From NCBI RefSeq assembly GCF_039794105.1, contig NZ_JBDIWA010000016.1, positions 7,845-71,844 on the forward strand: 64,000 nucleotides of DNA, written 5' to 3'. The stretch is from Kuenenia sp039794105 (lineage in GTDB: Bacteria > Planctomycetota > Brocadiia > Brocadiales > Brocadiaceae). A program made the translations under genes and the position numbers. Of this stretch, positions 35,777-45,377 are shown in pieces; the first letter of the stretch is position 1; each line of letters begins with the position of its first letter. The notes under the pieces were generated by a model. It worked only from the letters and a program-made list of their open reading frames with translations. It was not told the origin of the DNA and did no database searches.

Positions 35777-37666
35777 CTATTGGGATTTTTTTCTTATAAA
35801 AGAAGGGATGTTTTTCAGGTGTTGGTCAATTATTTCATTGGTAATTTCTTTTGCCCCTATTTTTAGAGCAAAATCTTCAATTGATTTCTTTGCCTTGCTG
35901 CGAATGAACACCGGAATTCTTTTCAGGCGGATTTCGGCGTCTTCTGTCCATACGGGCTCTGCTAGCAATGTTTTTTTATTAATGGCAGAGTTGTTTAAAT
36001 ATGCCTGAAATTTTTTAATAATGCCGTCATTTTTGATAGTGCGTTCATTAAGAAATGCCTTGATTTTATCAACAACTTCTTTTTTGTGGGAACCGGTAAA
36101 TTTTTGTTTCGCCTTGTCCCACGCTTCCATACGCAGTTCATCAAAACCGATGTTTTTAATGCGTTGCGATGCAAGCATCATTGATTCGTCCCGTATCGCA
36201 GAAAGGAATTGAGAGCTGATTTCGGGGTAACCGTGCTGCATCGCTTTTTTTTGCATAAGTTTGTAAATTCCGGGACGTACAAAATCCGGTGCGTTTAAAA
36301 CGCGTTTCTTTGCTTCTTCAGACCAGGGGATTTCATTATTTTCAGGATTTTCCGGTACAATATCTTCGGGATGTTCAGATACGGGCTTTGTGGTGGCGGC
36401 GTCCGGGAATGCCGTTTTATTGTTCGACATCATTTCTTCCCGTGCCGCCTTCATAACGCCAAGCGTTATTTCCCGATAATTATTTTGTGCTGCAAAGCGT
36501 TCCACATTTTTTATAATCATTCCTCTTCCGAAAGAAGGTATTTGTTTCAGGATGGCGTGTGCTTCCTGGCTCCAGTCCATGGTAAAACATTCTTCAGTGC
36601 CAAAGGTTTCAGAAGGTTTTAGTTGTATTACTTTGTTGCCAGACTTTCCCGGAATATAATTACACCAGGGATCTTCATCCATTTGGTTATCTGTTGCGGT
36701 AAGGGCGCGGGCCCGGCATCCTTTGCAAATTTCTTTAAATTCACATATTCCGCATCTCCCGTTTAAATCAGCATGCCGTAAAGTTTGAAATCCGGCATTG
36801 TTGTTCCATATATCAACAAAACTTTTTTCTCTGACGTTTCCGCTAATGTTGGGTATGTATGGGCAAGGGGTGACGTTTCCTTCAGGGGTTATTCTGCAAT
36901 AATGTGTTCCCGCAGGACATCCACCGGCATATGTTCTTATCAGCGGCGAATTATTGTCATGTTCATATACAATTCTTCGGTAGTGCGGGGCGCATTTTGC
37001 GCCTACCATCATCTTTCCCTTATATTTTTCATGAAGGGTATACAGTTGCCGCAATGTTTGGTCGTATTGTTCCGGTGTGATATCGGTTAAATCCTGCCCT
37101 TTGCCGGTACATACCAAAAAAAACAAGTTAAACACCTTAGCGCCGAGTTTATAGGAAAAGTCGATAATATCGGAAATCTCTGTAATGTTATCCCGGGTAA
37201 CAGTAGTTTGTATTTGGAATCCTATTCCCTGGCGGCGGCAGGCCTCTATTCCATTGAGAGTATCATCCCATGCGCCGGTTATTCCCCGAAAGGTATCGTG
37301 TTTTTCCGGCTGAATAGAATCGAGGCTGATGCCTACCCCTGAGACCCCGCATTGCTTTAACCTTTTTGCTTTATCATCGTCGATTGCGTTTCCATTTGTT
37401 CCCAATACTACCATCATGCCTTTTTTAGATGCGTAATGCGATAAATCATAAATGTCATTTCTTAAAAGCGGTTCCCCTCCCGTCAAAATGAGTAAAAGAT
37501 TGGGGTTGAGCTCCGCCATTTGATCGATAAGTTTAAACCCCTCTTTTGTATCAAGTTCATAGGGTGATTTTTTGGTTAATGCATTGGCGTCGAGATAACA
37601 ATGGTCACATTGTAAATTACAACGATAGGTCGTGTTCCATGAAATGGCGTATGGTTTGTATTGCAT
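35777..37666 (-). CDS. Radical SAM/SPASM protein with three C-terminal PCP_red repeats
   Basis: An enzyme of 629 residues from the ATG at 37666. The radical SAM cluster motif C16-x3-C20-x2-C23 is at the N-terminus; GGEPLLRND and ISLDSI follow. A SPASM region (CRITPEGNVTPCPY, CGICEFKEICKGC) holds auxiliary Fe-S clusters. This half resembles NirJ/AhbD, enzymes of heme d1 and alternative heme synthesis. The C-terminal 270 residues hold three copies of the small PCP_red domain (about 363-412, 446-495 and 571-629), each with W(S/T)-x-EA and IP-x-F-x-R patterns, known from the protochlorophyllide reductase family. A tetrapyrrole substrate is inferred. Confidence 0.85.
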   Translation of the reverse strand: MQYKPYAISWNTTYRCNLQCDHCYLDANALTKKSPYELDTKEGFKLIDQMAELNPNLLLILTGGEPLLRNDIYDLSHYASKKGMMVVLGTNGNAIDDDKAKRLKQCGVSGVGISLDSIQPEKHDTFRGITGAWDDTLNGIEACRRQGIGFQIQTTVTRDNITEISDIIDFSYKLGAKVFNLFFLVCTGKGQDLTDITPEQYDQTLRQLYTLHEKYKGKMMVGAKCAPHYRRIVYEHDNNSPLIRTYAGGCPAGTHYCRITPEGNVTPCPYIPNISGNVREKSFVDIWNNNAGFQTLRHADLNGRCGICEFKEICKGCRARALTATDNQMDEDPWCNYIPGKSGNKVIQLKPSETFGTEECFTMDWSQEAHAILKQIPSFGRGMIIKNVERFAAQNNYREITLGVMKAAREEMMSNNKTAFPDAATTKPVSEHPEDIVPENPENNEIPWSEEAKKRVLNAPDFVRPGIYKLMQKKAMQHGYPEISSQFLSAIRDESMMLASQRIKNIGFDELRMEAWDKAKQKFTGSHKKEVVDKIKAFLNERTIKNDGIIKKFQAYLNNSAINKKTLLAEPVWTEDAEIRLKRIPVFIRSKAKKSIEDFALKIGAKEITNEIIDQHLKNIPSFIRKKSQ

Positions 37667-38001
37667 CAATAATTTCTCTGGAGAAAATTGAATTTCGGTG
37701 TATTCATTTTAAAGTAAAAGACCGGTTTATTTTGGATTCTGAACGAACGGGTTACTTTATATGACTCTCATGCACATCATGTGTATATAGTAAAGTTTCT
37801 AGTCAAAATATATAAAATAAAATATAAAAAAACAATCATATAATCAAAACAAGAAGGGAAGGGGGTGTTTTGTTTTGTGAAATTGTAAAAAAAATACGTA
37901 TGAAGTAAATTGCCTTGAATCCATTGGGATTGCTGATAGAATGAAAAAAGATACCTTTTTACGGTCAGTTCGTTCATTTTAATGTGGAGATAGTAAAATC
38001 A

Positions 38002-38736
38002 ATGAAAGTGATTATAAATAATTTGAATAAAGTAGTTCCTTGTGTCCTGATGTTCCTTGTTTTCTACGGATGCGGCAAGCCTCAATCCCCGGATACTATT
38101 GACGCAAGGGATGCGGGTAATGTTGTTGAAGGTTATGCTGCATCGCAGGAAGAAAAAAAGACAGTCAAAATTCCTGAAAATATGACTGCGGAACAGTATT
38201 ATAATTACGGACTGGATAATATTAAAAAAGGGCAATTTGACGCATCAATTGCGGCATGGGAAAAAGCGATAGAGTTAGACCCGGCAATGGTGGCGGCATA
38301 CGAAAAACTGGGAAAGGCGTATTATACGCAGGGTGAGTTTGATAAAGCCGGCCGCATTTATAGAAAAGCAATTGAGTTTGATCCCTACAATACAATGTTA
38401 TATTTTAGTTTGGGGGTTGTGTACCGGATGAATTTGCAATATGAGGATGCAATTGATGCACAACTGAAGGCATTATCGCTGGACCCGAATCTCGCTATAG
38501 TCTATAATGAAATGGGCTTGATTTATTGTAAACAAAAGAGATTGGATGAAGCCATCGCTGCTCATAAAAAGGCTCTTGAACTCAATCCAAACCTGGGGAA
38601 TGCGCATAATTATCTTGGTGTTGTTTATTTGTTGAAGGGTATGAGCAAAGAAGCAGAAGTGGAATTTGCTGAATACAAAAAATATGAAGCTGGCGGCCAG
38701 ATGCCTTCAGGTCATGGTGCACCTTCTGCTCACTAA
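38002..38736 (+). CDS. TPR lipoprotein
   Basis: A secreted lipoprotein of 244 residues: a signal ending in LVFYGC (lipidated Cys at about 24), then a disordered stretch, then five TPR repeats in a row (from about residue 60). TPRs build protein scaffolds. The ATG at 38002 follows GGAG at 37987; a GTG at 37984 would add six residues. Not recognised further. A second lipoprotein of the same kind is convergent at 39024. Confidence 0.85.
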   Translation: MKVIINNLNKVVPCVLMFLVFYGCGKPQSPDTIDARDAGNVVEGYAASQEEKKTVKIPENMTAEQYYNYGLDNIKKGQFDASIAAWEKAIELDPAMVAAYEKLGKAYYTQGEFDKAGRIYRKAIEFDPYNTMLYFSLGVVYRMNLQYEDAIDAQLKALSLDPNLAIVYNEMGLIYCKQKRLDEAIAAHKKALELNPNLGNAHNYLGVVYLLKGMSKEAEVEFAEYKKYEAGGQMPSGHGAPSAH

Positions 38737-38756
38737 GGAAATATGAATAAGCGCAA

Positions 38757-38957
38757 CTAGCCGGAATGATCCTGCCTTTCCCTGTATTTTAAGAGTGCCA
38801 GTTGTGTGATGGCAAATTCTTCTATTTTTCTGGACTTATGTAAAACATGAAGCCAGTCTTCCGTTGTTCCGTAAGGGCCTTCATTTTTTAATGTTTTCTC
38901 TAAATTCTTTAAATCTAATTCCAATAACTCGAGTCTGTTCTTTATTTCTTTCATCAT
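38757..38957 (-). CDS. Small coiled-coil protein, unknown function
   Basis: A 66-residue, charged, probably helical protein (EIKNRLELLELDLKNLEKTL). AGGAG lies six bases before the ATG at 38957, which supports translation. It sits between two TPR lipoprotein genes. I do not recognise a family. Confidence 0.55.
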   Translation of the reverse strand: MMKEIKNRLELLELDLKNLEKTLKNEGPYGTTEDWLHVLHKSRKIEEFAITQLALLKYRERQDHSG

Positions 38958-39023
38958 TAGTAGCTCCTGCTGTATGGATTAATTTGCCGGTTTCGCGCAG
39001 ACTCATTGGAAATAGTAAATTCA

Positions 39024-39710
39024 TCACTTACCTTTTTTGTCCAGCTCTTTAGCACGGTATACGAGACCTAGTTTTTTTTGGAACGTCTTATCTTCCGGTT
39101 TAAACCCCAATGCCTTTTTGTATTCATTGATAGCTTCATCAATTGCACCTGAGGAAAAATAAACATCGCCAAGATTATAATGAATATTTGCCCTTTGGAG
39201 GGTTTTATTTGCCGGAATAAAGTGCAATGATTGTTTATATTCATTTGTCGCATCACTGTACAGTCCTTTGCTTTGATAAGCATACCCCAGGTTGTAATGT
39301 GTTTCCGGCGAGCCGGGATTCTGGGCAAGGTCTGTTTGAAATGCGCATATTGCCTCGTCCTGCAGCCCCATGTCGCGATATAACAAGCCAAGGTAATAAT
39401 AAATCCTGGGATAGCGGGTATCATTTTCCAGTATTTCATTATATGCAGCAAGCGCTTCTGAGTAGTTTCCCTGATTTCCACATGCAAGGGCGAATTGAAA
39501 AATCTCGTCTTTACTCATTTGTTTTAATTTTGTCCCGATGTTTTGCCGGGTGGAATTTGCTTTGTTTGTATCAGTCTGAGCATTTTTAACGGCGTAATTT
39601 GCCGGAGCATAAAGCGTCCCTATGTTTGCGTATTTGGGATCTTCTTTGCCGCATCCAAGAACCGAACAAAAACAAAATAAACCACATAATATAGGGTAAG
39701 CAACTTTCAT
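39024..39710 (-). CDS. TPR lipoprotein
   Basis: A 228-residue precursor with a lipoprotein signal (CSVLGC, Cys at about 20), a Thr/Asn-rich linker and four TPR repeats (from about residue 65). The same architecture as 38002-38736 but a different sequence. Probably a periplasmic scaffold. It is preceded by the small gene at 38757 in the same direction (downstream). Confidence 0.85.
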   Translation of the reverse strand: MKVAYPILCGLFCFCSVLGCGKEDPKYANIGTLYAPANYAVKNAQTDTNKANSTRQNIGTKLKQMSKDEIFQFALACGNQGNYSEALAAYNEILENDTRYPRIYYYLGLLYRDMGLQDEAICAFQTDLAQNPGSPETHYNLGYAYQSKGLYSDATNEYKQSLHFIPANKTLQRANIHYNLGDVYFSSGAIDEAINEYKKALGFKPEDKTFQKKLGLVYRAKELDKKGK

Positions 39711-40336
39711 ATTTCATTTGGCAGTAAAAAAAGTTTTGGAGATCTAATCTCGATAGGGTAAATGAAACATGCGTGATTTTCAAGGAAAATAAGTGGCATT
39801 ATCAATGTAAATTAACTGTTTGAAAAAGGATATGAATATTTATTAGCAGTGAGAGCAACAAAGGTTTGTGGGTGTTTTATAAACGTATTTAATAGTGCGA
39901 AATATGACATGGGGATTTATTATTTTGAAATAGTTCGATACTGTTGCCAGTAAATAATCGAGAAAGCGGCAGACCTGGATGGAAAAAGTTTAGTTGCAAA
40001 TATAAAACGATTTTTGTATAGTTAACTTATTCTCAAATCAGGGGTTGCTGTTATATGTATGAGAAACAAATGTATTGTCATGATCTAAGTCACTGGTATC
40101 GGCAGTTTGATATAACTATTTGTTGTATTACAGGTTATATTAGCTGCTTACTAAAATACAAATTTATTGGTACATTACCCATAAACAATCAAAAACCTTT
40201 GCGAAAAATAAGGAGGGTTTTGTTTTTTTAAGTGAAAATACAAATAATACACCTTTTTTGTTCCACGGAAAAATATTTAAACGGTAGTAGTAATTAGTAA
40301 ATTGCACAACCAACCTGTAAAAGGAGGGTATACAAA
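39711..40336. other. Long divergent intergenic region upstream of parA and the TPR lipoprotein
   Basis: About 625 bases with no credible gene. It should hold both promoters. At 40082-40093 TGATCTAAGTCA resembles an imperfect Crp/Fnr-type dyad, too weak to claim. A strong AAAGGAGG is at 40321, used by parA. Confidence 0.5.
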
Positions 40337-41110
40337 ATGAGAAGTATTGCATTGCTCAATCAGAAGGGGGGGGTAGGGAAAACTACTACAACGGCGAACC
40401 TGGGCGCATGTCTTGCGGCATTAGGGAGAAAGGTGCTGGCTATCGACATGGATCCCCAGGCTAATTTAAGTGTGCATCTTGGAGTGGATATTCATAATTT
40501 ACAAAATTCGGTGTATAGTTTAATCATGGGGAATTGTAGCCCTTCGGAGGTGATTTTGCACACGGCAAATATTGGCCTTGATATTATCCCCTCCACGATA
40601 GACCTTTCAGGGGCGGAGATTGAATTGGTGGGCATTGTTGGAAGAGAAACCGTTCTGAAAGAATATTTAGGGGACTCAATAAATACGTATGATTATGTGC
40701 TCATTGATTGTCCCCCTTCGCTTGGGTTATTGACAATCAATGTTATGACGTTTGTGAATGAATTGTTCATTCCCGTACAAACTGAATTTTTTGCGTTGCA
40801 GGGAGTAAGAAAATTACTTGATACGTATGAGATTGTGAAAAAACGATTAAATCACAATCTGGAGATTACCGGCGTCATTCTTTGTATGTATTCAAGTCGC
40901 GCTCGGCTTTGTAACGAGGTGGTTGAAAAGATTAGAGAATATTTTGACGAGAAAGTTTTTGACACGATTGTAAGAAAAAATATTAAACTTTCGGAATCTC
41001 CCAGTCATGGAAAGCCGGTTATTACCTATGCACCCGATTCGCATGGATCCGAAGATTATATGTCTCTTGCAAAAGAGGTGGTAAAAAGGGAAAACAATCA
41101 TAGACGCTAA
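40337..41110 (+). CDS. ParA/Soj-family ATPase
   Basis: A 257-residue deviant Walker ATPase: NQKGGVGKTTTTANLG near the N-terminus, IDMDPQAN (Walker A'), VLIDCPPSLGLLT and PVQTEFFALQGV follow. AAAGGAGG lies eleven bases before the ATG. ParA proteins position DNA, protein clusters or organelles. No ParB or parS is adjacent; instead a putative membrane protein follows at 41289, so this may be a protein-positioning ATPase. Confidence 0.93.
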   Translation: MRSIALLNQKGGVGKTTTTANLGACLAALGRKVLAIDMDPQANLSVHLGVDIHNLQNSVYSLIMGNCSPSEVILHTANIGLDIIPSTIDLSGAEIELVGIVGRETVLKEYLGDSINTYDYVLIDCPPSLGLLTINVMTFVNELFIPVQTEFFALQGVRKLLDTYEIVKKRLNHNLEITGVILCMYSSRARLCNEVVEKIREYFDEKVFDTIVRKNIKLSESPSHGKPVITYAPDSHGSEDYMSLAKEVVKRENNHRR

Positions 41111-41288
41111 GAAATAGTATTATCCGTATGTTTAAGCCTCTCGATAGTTTGTTTTAGAGCTGATTTTCAATAGTGCTGATTTATTTTTGCAGAAGAAGAT
41201 TTGTTCGTTTTCCGGTAAAAGCGATCCTTCCTTGATTATATTGTGCATGAGGATTGCGGTTATTACACCGAAAATTTCGAGGTAAAAG

Positions 41289-41894
41289 ATGAAAAAGAAA
41301 AATGTACTCGGGCATGATCCTCTGGCATGGATGAATTTGGAACGGGAAAGGAAACCTCCGTTGCCCGAAGGCGTCAAAGAGGAAGGTAAAAACGTTGTAG
41401 AAAACAATCAACAAAAAGTGCAGGATGCCGCAAAACAACAATCTTTCCCATTGCTGAAGGAGGATGAAGATAATAGTATTTCAAAGGGTAATCAGGCGGA
41501 AAGGGTTTTCAATGTTATCACCGGCAGTAATGAGCCTCCCCCGAAGCCAAAGGTAGTAATCGGCCGTTTGTATGAAGAAATATCTAAAAAAGCTGCAACT
41601 ACCATTTCGCCGGGTAACGAGGCGATTGCAACGCCTGGCGTAGCAAATAGGTTTCAAAAAACAGAACCACCTTCCTCAGGCTATGGTGCAGCAAAGACAG
41701 GCATGGGCATGCCGTCAAGGGTAAATAAATTACCGGCTACTGGTTCTGGAGTACAGTTTTCTACGTATCTTATCGTTGCATATACGGTATTGTTGCTTAT
41801 TCTGGGATATTTTGTGTATACGGACTTCTCGAAGCGCACAAATAGACTGGAGGCAAAAATATATGCAATAGAGAGGGCATTGCGTTTAAGATAA
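41289..41894 (+). CDS. Putative membrane-anchored partner of the ParA ATPase
   Basis: A 201-residue protein with a basic N-terminal KKKNVLGHDPLAWM motif, a long disordered Pro/Gln-rich middle and one transmembrane helix near residues 161-181 (STYLIVAYTVLLLILGYFVY), then a short coiled coil. GAGGT precedes the ATG. Gene order suggests it works with the ParA, perhaps anchoring it at a membrane. I do not recognise the family. Confidence 0.65.
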   Translation: MKKKNVLGHDPLAWMNLERERKPPLPEGVKEEGKNVVENNQQKVQDAAKQQSFPLLKEDEDNSISKGNQAERVFNVITGSNEPPPKPKVVIGRLYEEISKKAATTISPGNEAIATPGVANRFQKTEPPSSGYGAAKTGMGMPSRVNKLPATGSGVQFSTYLIVAYTVLLLILGYFVYTDFSKRTNRLEAKIYAIERALRLR

Positions 41895-41988
41895 TAGCGG
41901 GAAAAGGTGGACAGGTTTTTTGTAAAGGGCAAAAGGATATGGTATTTTGTTTCTGAAAAATATATGCTTAATACCTTGCATGCTGTTT

Positions 41989-42795
41989 TCAGTTTTTTAT
42001 TGTAGCGTGCTCACCCCGGAATATCTTCGTACTACCATTCTGTAATTTTAACATTAACCCGCCGTTGTAGGATATTCCGATTACTTTGCCGGAATATTCC
42101 TTTCCATTGTCAGTGATTATCAGATCCTTTCCCACAGTGACACAATATTCTTTCCACTTTTCAGTAATATATTTAAAGTGTTCATCCCGAAGAATTAAAT
42201 ACCACTTATCGATATATTGGAGCAGTGTTCTGGCGAAAGATATGCGGTTAACGTATTCTTTTTTTTCTATCGCAATTGATGTTGGAAGTATACGCATTTT
42301 TTGTAGCAATTCGGTTTCTGTTGTGTTGATATTTATACCGATTCCTATTAAAAATATGGGCTGCTTTTTGTGATTCTTTTCCATAGTTACCAGTACCCCC
42401 CCCCATTTCTTTCCTCCAATTAACAGGTCGTTTGGCCATTTGATTTCCGCTTGTAATTGGAAGGATTCACGAACCATTTCCGTTATTGCCACCGCGATAG
42501 TGCCTATTAACAGACATAAATTGTCCGGTTTCATAGTATGTTTGACCAGAATGGTAAGGAGCAATCCCTTGTATTTTGGGCAAAACCAGATATGGTTTGA
42601 ACGGCCCCTGCCGTTCGTCTGTTCTTCGGCAAAAATGGTAGTGCCGTTTTTAAAATCTGTTTGTATAAGTTCCCTTGCTACATCCATTGTTGAAGTGATT
42701 TTTTCATGATAAATAATTTCACTTCCGACAATTTTTGTCTTTAAGCCATTCATGATTTCTTCTGGTTTTAAAAGGTATGGGGCTTCTGGTTTCAT
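41989..42795 (-). CDS. birA: Biotin--[acetyl-CoA-carboxylase] ligase
   Basis: Attaches biotin to carrier proteins. The 268-residue protein has EEQTNGRGRSNHIWF, KWPNDLLIGGKKWGGVLV and GIGININ, the ligase-core signature, plus a C-terminal SH3-like domain. There is no N-terminal DNA-binding HTH, so it should not act as a repressor. It is convergent with the ParA partner gene. Confidence 0.92.
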   Translation of the reverse strand: MKPEAPYLLKPEEIMNGLKTKIVGSEIIYHEKITSTMDVARELIQTDFKNGTTIFAEEQTNGRGRSNHIWFCPKYKGLLLTILVKHTMKPDNLCLLIGTIAVAITEMVRESFQLQAEIKWPNDLLIGGKKWGGVLVTMEKNHKKQPIFLIGIGININTTETELLQKMRILPTSIAIEKKEYVNRISFARTLLQYIDKWYLILRDEHFKYITEKWKEYCVTVGKDLIITDNGKEYSGKVIGISYNGGLMLKLQNGSTKIFRGEHATIKN

Positions 42796-43265
42796 TTAAG
42801 AGGATGCTTTACAGGTTTTTTATACAAAATTATTATAGAAGAGTATTAATGAAAACGCGGTCAATATCTGACACGCTTCCACTATATTTCAAAATTTATT
42901 TTGAAAGTCAATAGTATAAATAGAAAAAACAATTGCATCTTGTTTTTAGAGCAGATTTCCTTAATTTTATTTGGTTAAGCCTCTCGTCTTTGTCATAAGG
43001 ATTTTTTAAGGAAATGAAAACTCTGCCATACTGACAGTTGCGATAGATGGCGGTTTTTTAATTCTGTCACTATGGCATATTCAATGGCTATAACCACATT
43101 GTTCCGCAAGGTGTAAAACTTAATATTTGTGCTGGTTAAGGCATATTATTAACAACAATTTGGTTGAGGCATGTATTTTGCTTGATACTGATGGGTTAGT
43201 AAGTTTTACGATACTATCATGAACGTAGTATAATCTCTATCCGGAATTTTGAAAGGAGGTACTTG
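42796..43265. other. Upstream region of the groEL-groES-groEL cluster
   Basis: About 470 bases with no gene. A CIRCE-type TTAGCACTC dyad is not present. Instead there is a 14-base inverted repeat at 43024-43037 and 43064-43077. AAAGGAGGT lies five bases before the groEL ATG. Confidence 0.55.
43024..43077 (+). promoter_or_regulatory. Inverted repeat upstream of groEL (candidate chaperone operator)
   Basis: TGCCATACTGACAG at 43024 and CTGTCACTATGGCA at 43064 are inverted repeats with one mismatch, 26 bases apart. The first arm matches the dnaJ-upstream GCCGTACTGACGG (47262-47274) at 11 of 13 positions. It lies about 190 bases before the ATG. The role is inferred. Confidence 0.45.
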
Positions 43266-44948
43266 ATGGCGAAGCAATTGGCCTTTAGTGAAGAGGCAAG
43301 AGCCGCTATTGCCAGAGGGGTGACAAAACTCGCAAGGGCAGTTAAGGTGACTTTGGGGCCAAGGGGCAGAAATGCTGTGTTGGATAAGGGGTACGGGAGT
43401 CCGACCGTGACAAAAGATGGAGTAACGGTGGCAGATGAGACGGAACTGATAGACCCTTATGAAAATACAGGCGCCCGGTTGGTGAGGGAAGCCGCTTCAA
43501 AGACAAGCGATGTAGCCGGGGATGGCACCACCACTGCCACGGTTCTCGCTGAGGCAATATTTTTGGAAGGACTAAAGTGCGTAACGTCCGGTGCAGACCC
43601 AATGGCGCTCAACAGGGGGATGCGCAAAGCCCAGGAAAAGGTGGTAAGCAAATTAAAAGATATGAGCAAAAAGGTTCAGAACCAAAAGGATATTGCGAAT
43701 ATCGGTTCCATTGCGGCAAACAACGATAAAGAAATTGGTAAAATGATTGCTGATGCAATGGATAAGGTTGGGAAAGATGGCGTGATCACCGTCGAAGAGG
43801 GAAAAGGCCTTGACACAAGCGTTGAAGTAGTGGAAGGCATGCAGTTTGACCGTGGTTACCTTTCCCCGCATTTTGTGACAAATCAGGATACTATGGAGGT
43901 GGAATTAAAAGATCCCTATATTCTGGTGTTTGAAGATAAGGTATCGACGATTAAGGGCCTTGTGCCGCTGCTGGAAAAACTGGCGAAAACGGGAGTTCCT
44001 CTTTTAATTATAGCGGAAGATGTTGAAGGGGAGGCATTGGCAACCCTTGTAGTTAATAAACTTCGCGGCACTATAAGTTGTGCCGCAGTAAAAGCGCCTG
44101 GTTACGGAGACCGCAGGAAGGCCATGCTGGATGATATTGCAACCCTTACCGGCGGGAAGGCCATATTTAAAGACCTAGGCATTCAGTTGGAAAATATTGA
44201 TATTCGCGATTTGGGGCGCGCTAAAAAAGTTACTATCGACAGTGATAACACTACGATTGTACAGGGCGCCGGCAGCTCTGACGCAATATCCGGCAGGATC
44301 AATCAGATACGAAACGAGATCGAAACAACAACCTCGGATTATGACAGGGAAAAGCTGCAGGAACGTTTGGCGAAGCTTGCGGGTGGCATTGCTCAGATTT
44401 TGGTGGGCGCCGCTACGGAAAGCGAGATGAAAGAAAAGAAGGCAAGGGTTGAAGATGCGTTGCATGCTACGCGGGCTGCTGTTGAAGAAGGTATTTTGCC
44501 AGGCGGCGGCGTTGCTCTCCTCAATACCATTGAAGTTTTGGAAAAGCTTAAACTGGATGGTGATGAGGCAATGGGCGTTGATGTTGTAAAAAGGGCTCTT
44601 TCCTCTCCGGCAAAACAAATATTTAAAAATGCCGGGCTTGAGGGGTCTGTTATTGTAAAGAAAATACTAGACGCCCGTGATTCTATGTATGGCTATGATG
44701 CAGACAAGGGAGATTACTGCAATATGATAGAGGCCGGCGTAATTGACCCTACGAAGGTGACGAGGAGCGCTCTTCAGAATGCCATAAGCATTGCCGGAAT
44801 ATTATTGACCACCGAATGCATTATTACCGATATTCCTAAGAAAGAAGGCGAAGGCATGCCGTCTGGTATGCCTGGCGGTATGGGCGGAATGGGTGGCATG
44901 GGAGGAATGGGTGGTATGGGCGGAATGGGCGGCATGGGGATGATGTAG
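43266..44948 (+). CDS. groL: Chaperonin GroEL, first copy (with GGM tail)
   Basis: 60-kDa chaperonin, 560 residues from the ATG at 43266 (the preceding TTG is not needed). It shows the ATP site VAGDGTTTATVLAEAI, EGMQFDRGYLSPHF and an intact GGM-repeat C-terminus (MGGMGGMGGMG). AAAGGAGGT precedes it. groES follows 89 bases later and a second groEL after that. The two GroELs differ at many positions; this one keeps the canonical tail. Confidence 0.97.
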   Translation: MAKQLAFSEEARAAIARGVTKLARAVKVTLGPRGRNAVLDKGYGSPTVTKDGVTVADETELIDPYENTGARLVREAASKTSDVAGDGTTTATVLAEAIFLEGLKCVTSGADPMALNRGMRKAQEKVVSKLKDMSKKVQNQKDIANIGSIAANNDKEIGKMIADAMDKVGKDGVITVEEGKGLDTSVEVVEGMQFDRGYLSPHFVTNQDTMEVELKDPYILVFEDKVSTIKGLVPLLEKLAKTGVPLLIIAEDVEGEALATLVVNKLRGTISCAAVKAPGYGDRRKAMLDDIATLTGGKAIFKDLGIQLENIDIRDLGRAKKVTIDSDNTTIVQGAGSSDAISGRINQIRNEIETTTSDYDREKLQERLAKLAGGIAQILVGAATESEMKEKKARVEDALHATRAAVEEGILPGGGVALLNTIEVLEKLKLDGDEAMGVDVVKRALSSPAKQIFKNAGLEGSVIVKKILDARDSMYGYDADKGDYCNMIEAGVIDPTKVTRSALQNAISIAGILLTTECIITDIPKKEGEGMPSGMPGGMGGMGGMGGMGGMGGMGGMGMM

Positions 44949-45037
44949 CCGTCGGGTTCGTTAAAAAGAGTATATAAAAGTTTTAGGGAAAAAGATTTTT
45001 ACAATTAATTTATCGTTAAGGAGGTAAATAAAGGACT

Positions 45038-45328
45038 ATGGCAAACATTAAACCGTTAGATGACAGGGTAGTTGTTCAGCCTATGGAGGCTGAGGAAAAA
45101 ACAAAGGGTGGTATCGTTTTACCTGAGACGGCAAAAGAAAAACCAATAAAAGGGAAAATAATAGCCGTTGGCGAAGGAAAATTACTGGAAAATGGCAAAA
45201 GAGCAGATTTATTGGTAAAAGTGGGCGATCTGGTTTTATACGGAAAATACGCAGGAACAGAGGTTACGGTTGACGGCAAAGAATATTTGATTATGAGAGA
45301 AAGCGACATTTTGGCGAAAGTTAACTAA
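45038..45328 (+). CDS. groS: Co-chaperonin GroES
   Basis: A 96-residue 10-kDa lid with PLDDRVVVQPMEAEEKTKGG, the mobile-loop GIVLPETAKEKP and the C-terminal YLIMRESDILA. GGAGGT is 13-18 bases before the ATG, with AAAGGA closer. It lies between two groEL genes and probably serves both. Confidence 0.97.
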   Translation: MANIKPLDDRVVVQPMEAEEKTKGGIVLPETAKEKPIKGKIIAVGEGKLLENGKRADLLVKVGDLVLYGKYAGTEVTVDGKEYLIMRESDILAKVN

Positions 45329-45377
45329 ACTTGAGCAATGGCAAATAATTAAATTGTAATTTCTTGGAGGTTATAAC

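Noticed and set aside
40082..40093. TGATCTAAGTCA as a Crp/Fnr-type operator upstream of parA
   Set aside because: One half-site departs from the consensus and the distance to a gene is over 240 bases; too weak.
42796..43265. CIRCE or HAIR operator upstream of groEL
   Set aside because: No TTAGCACTC or CTTGAGT dyad is present.
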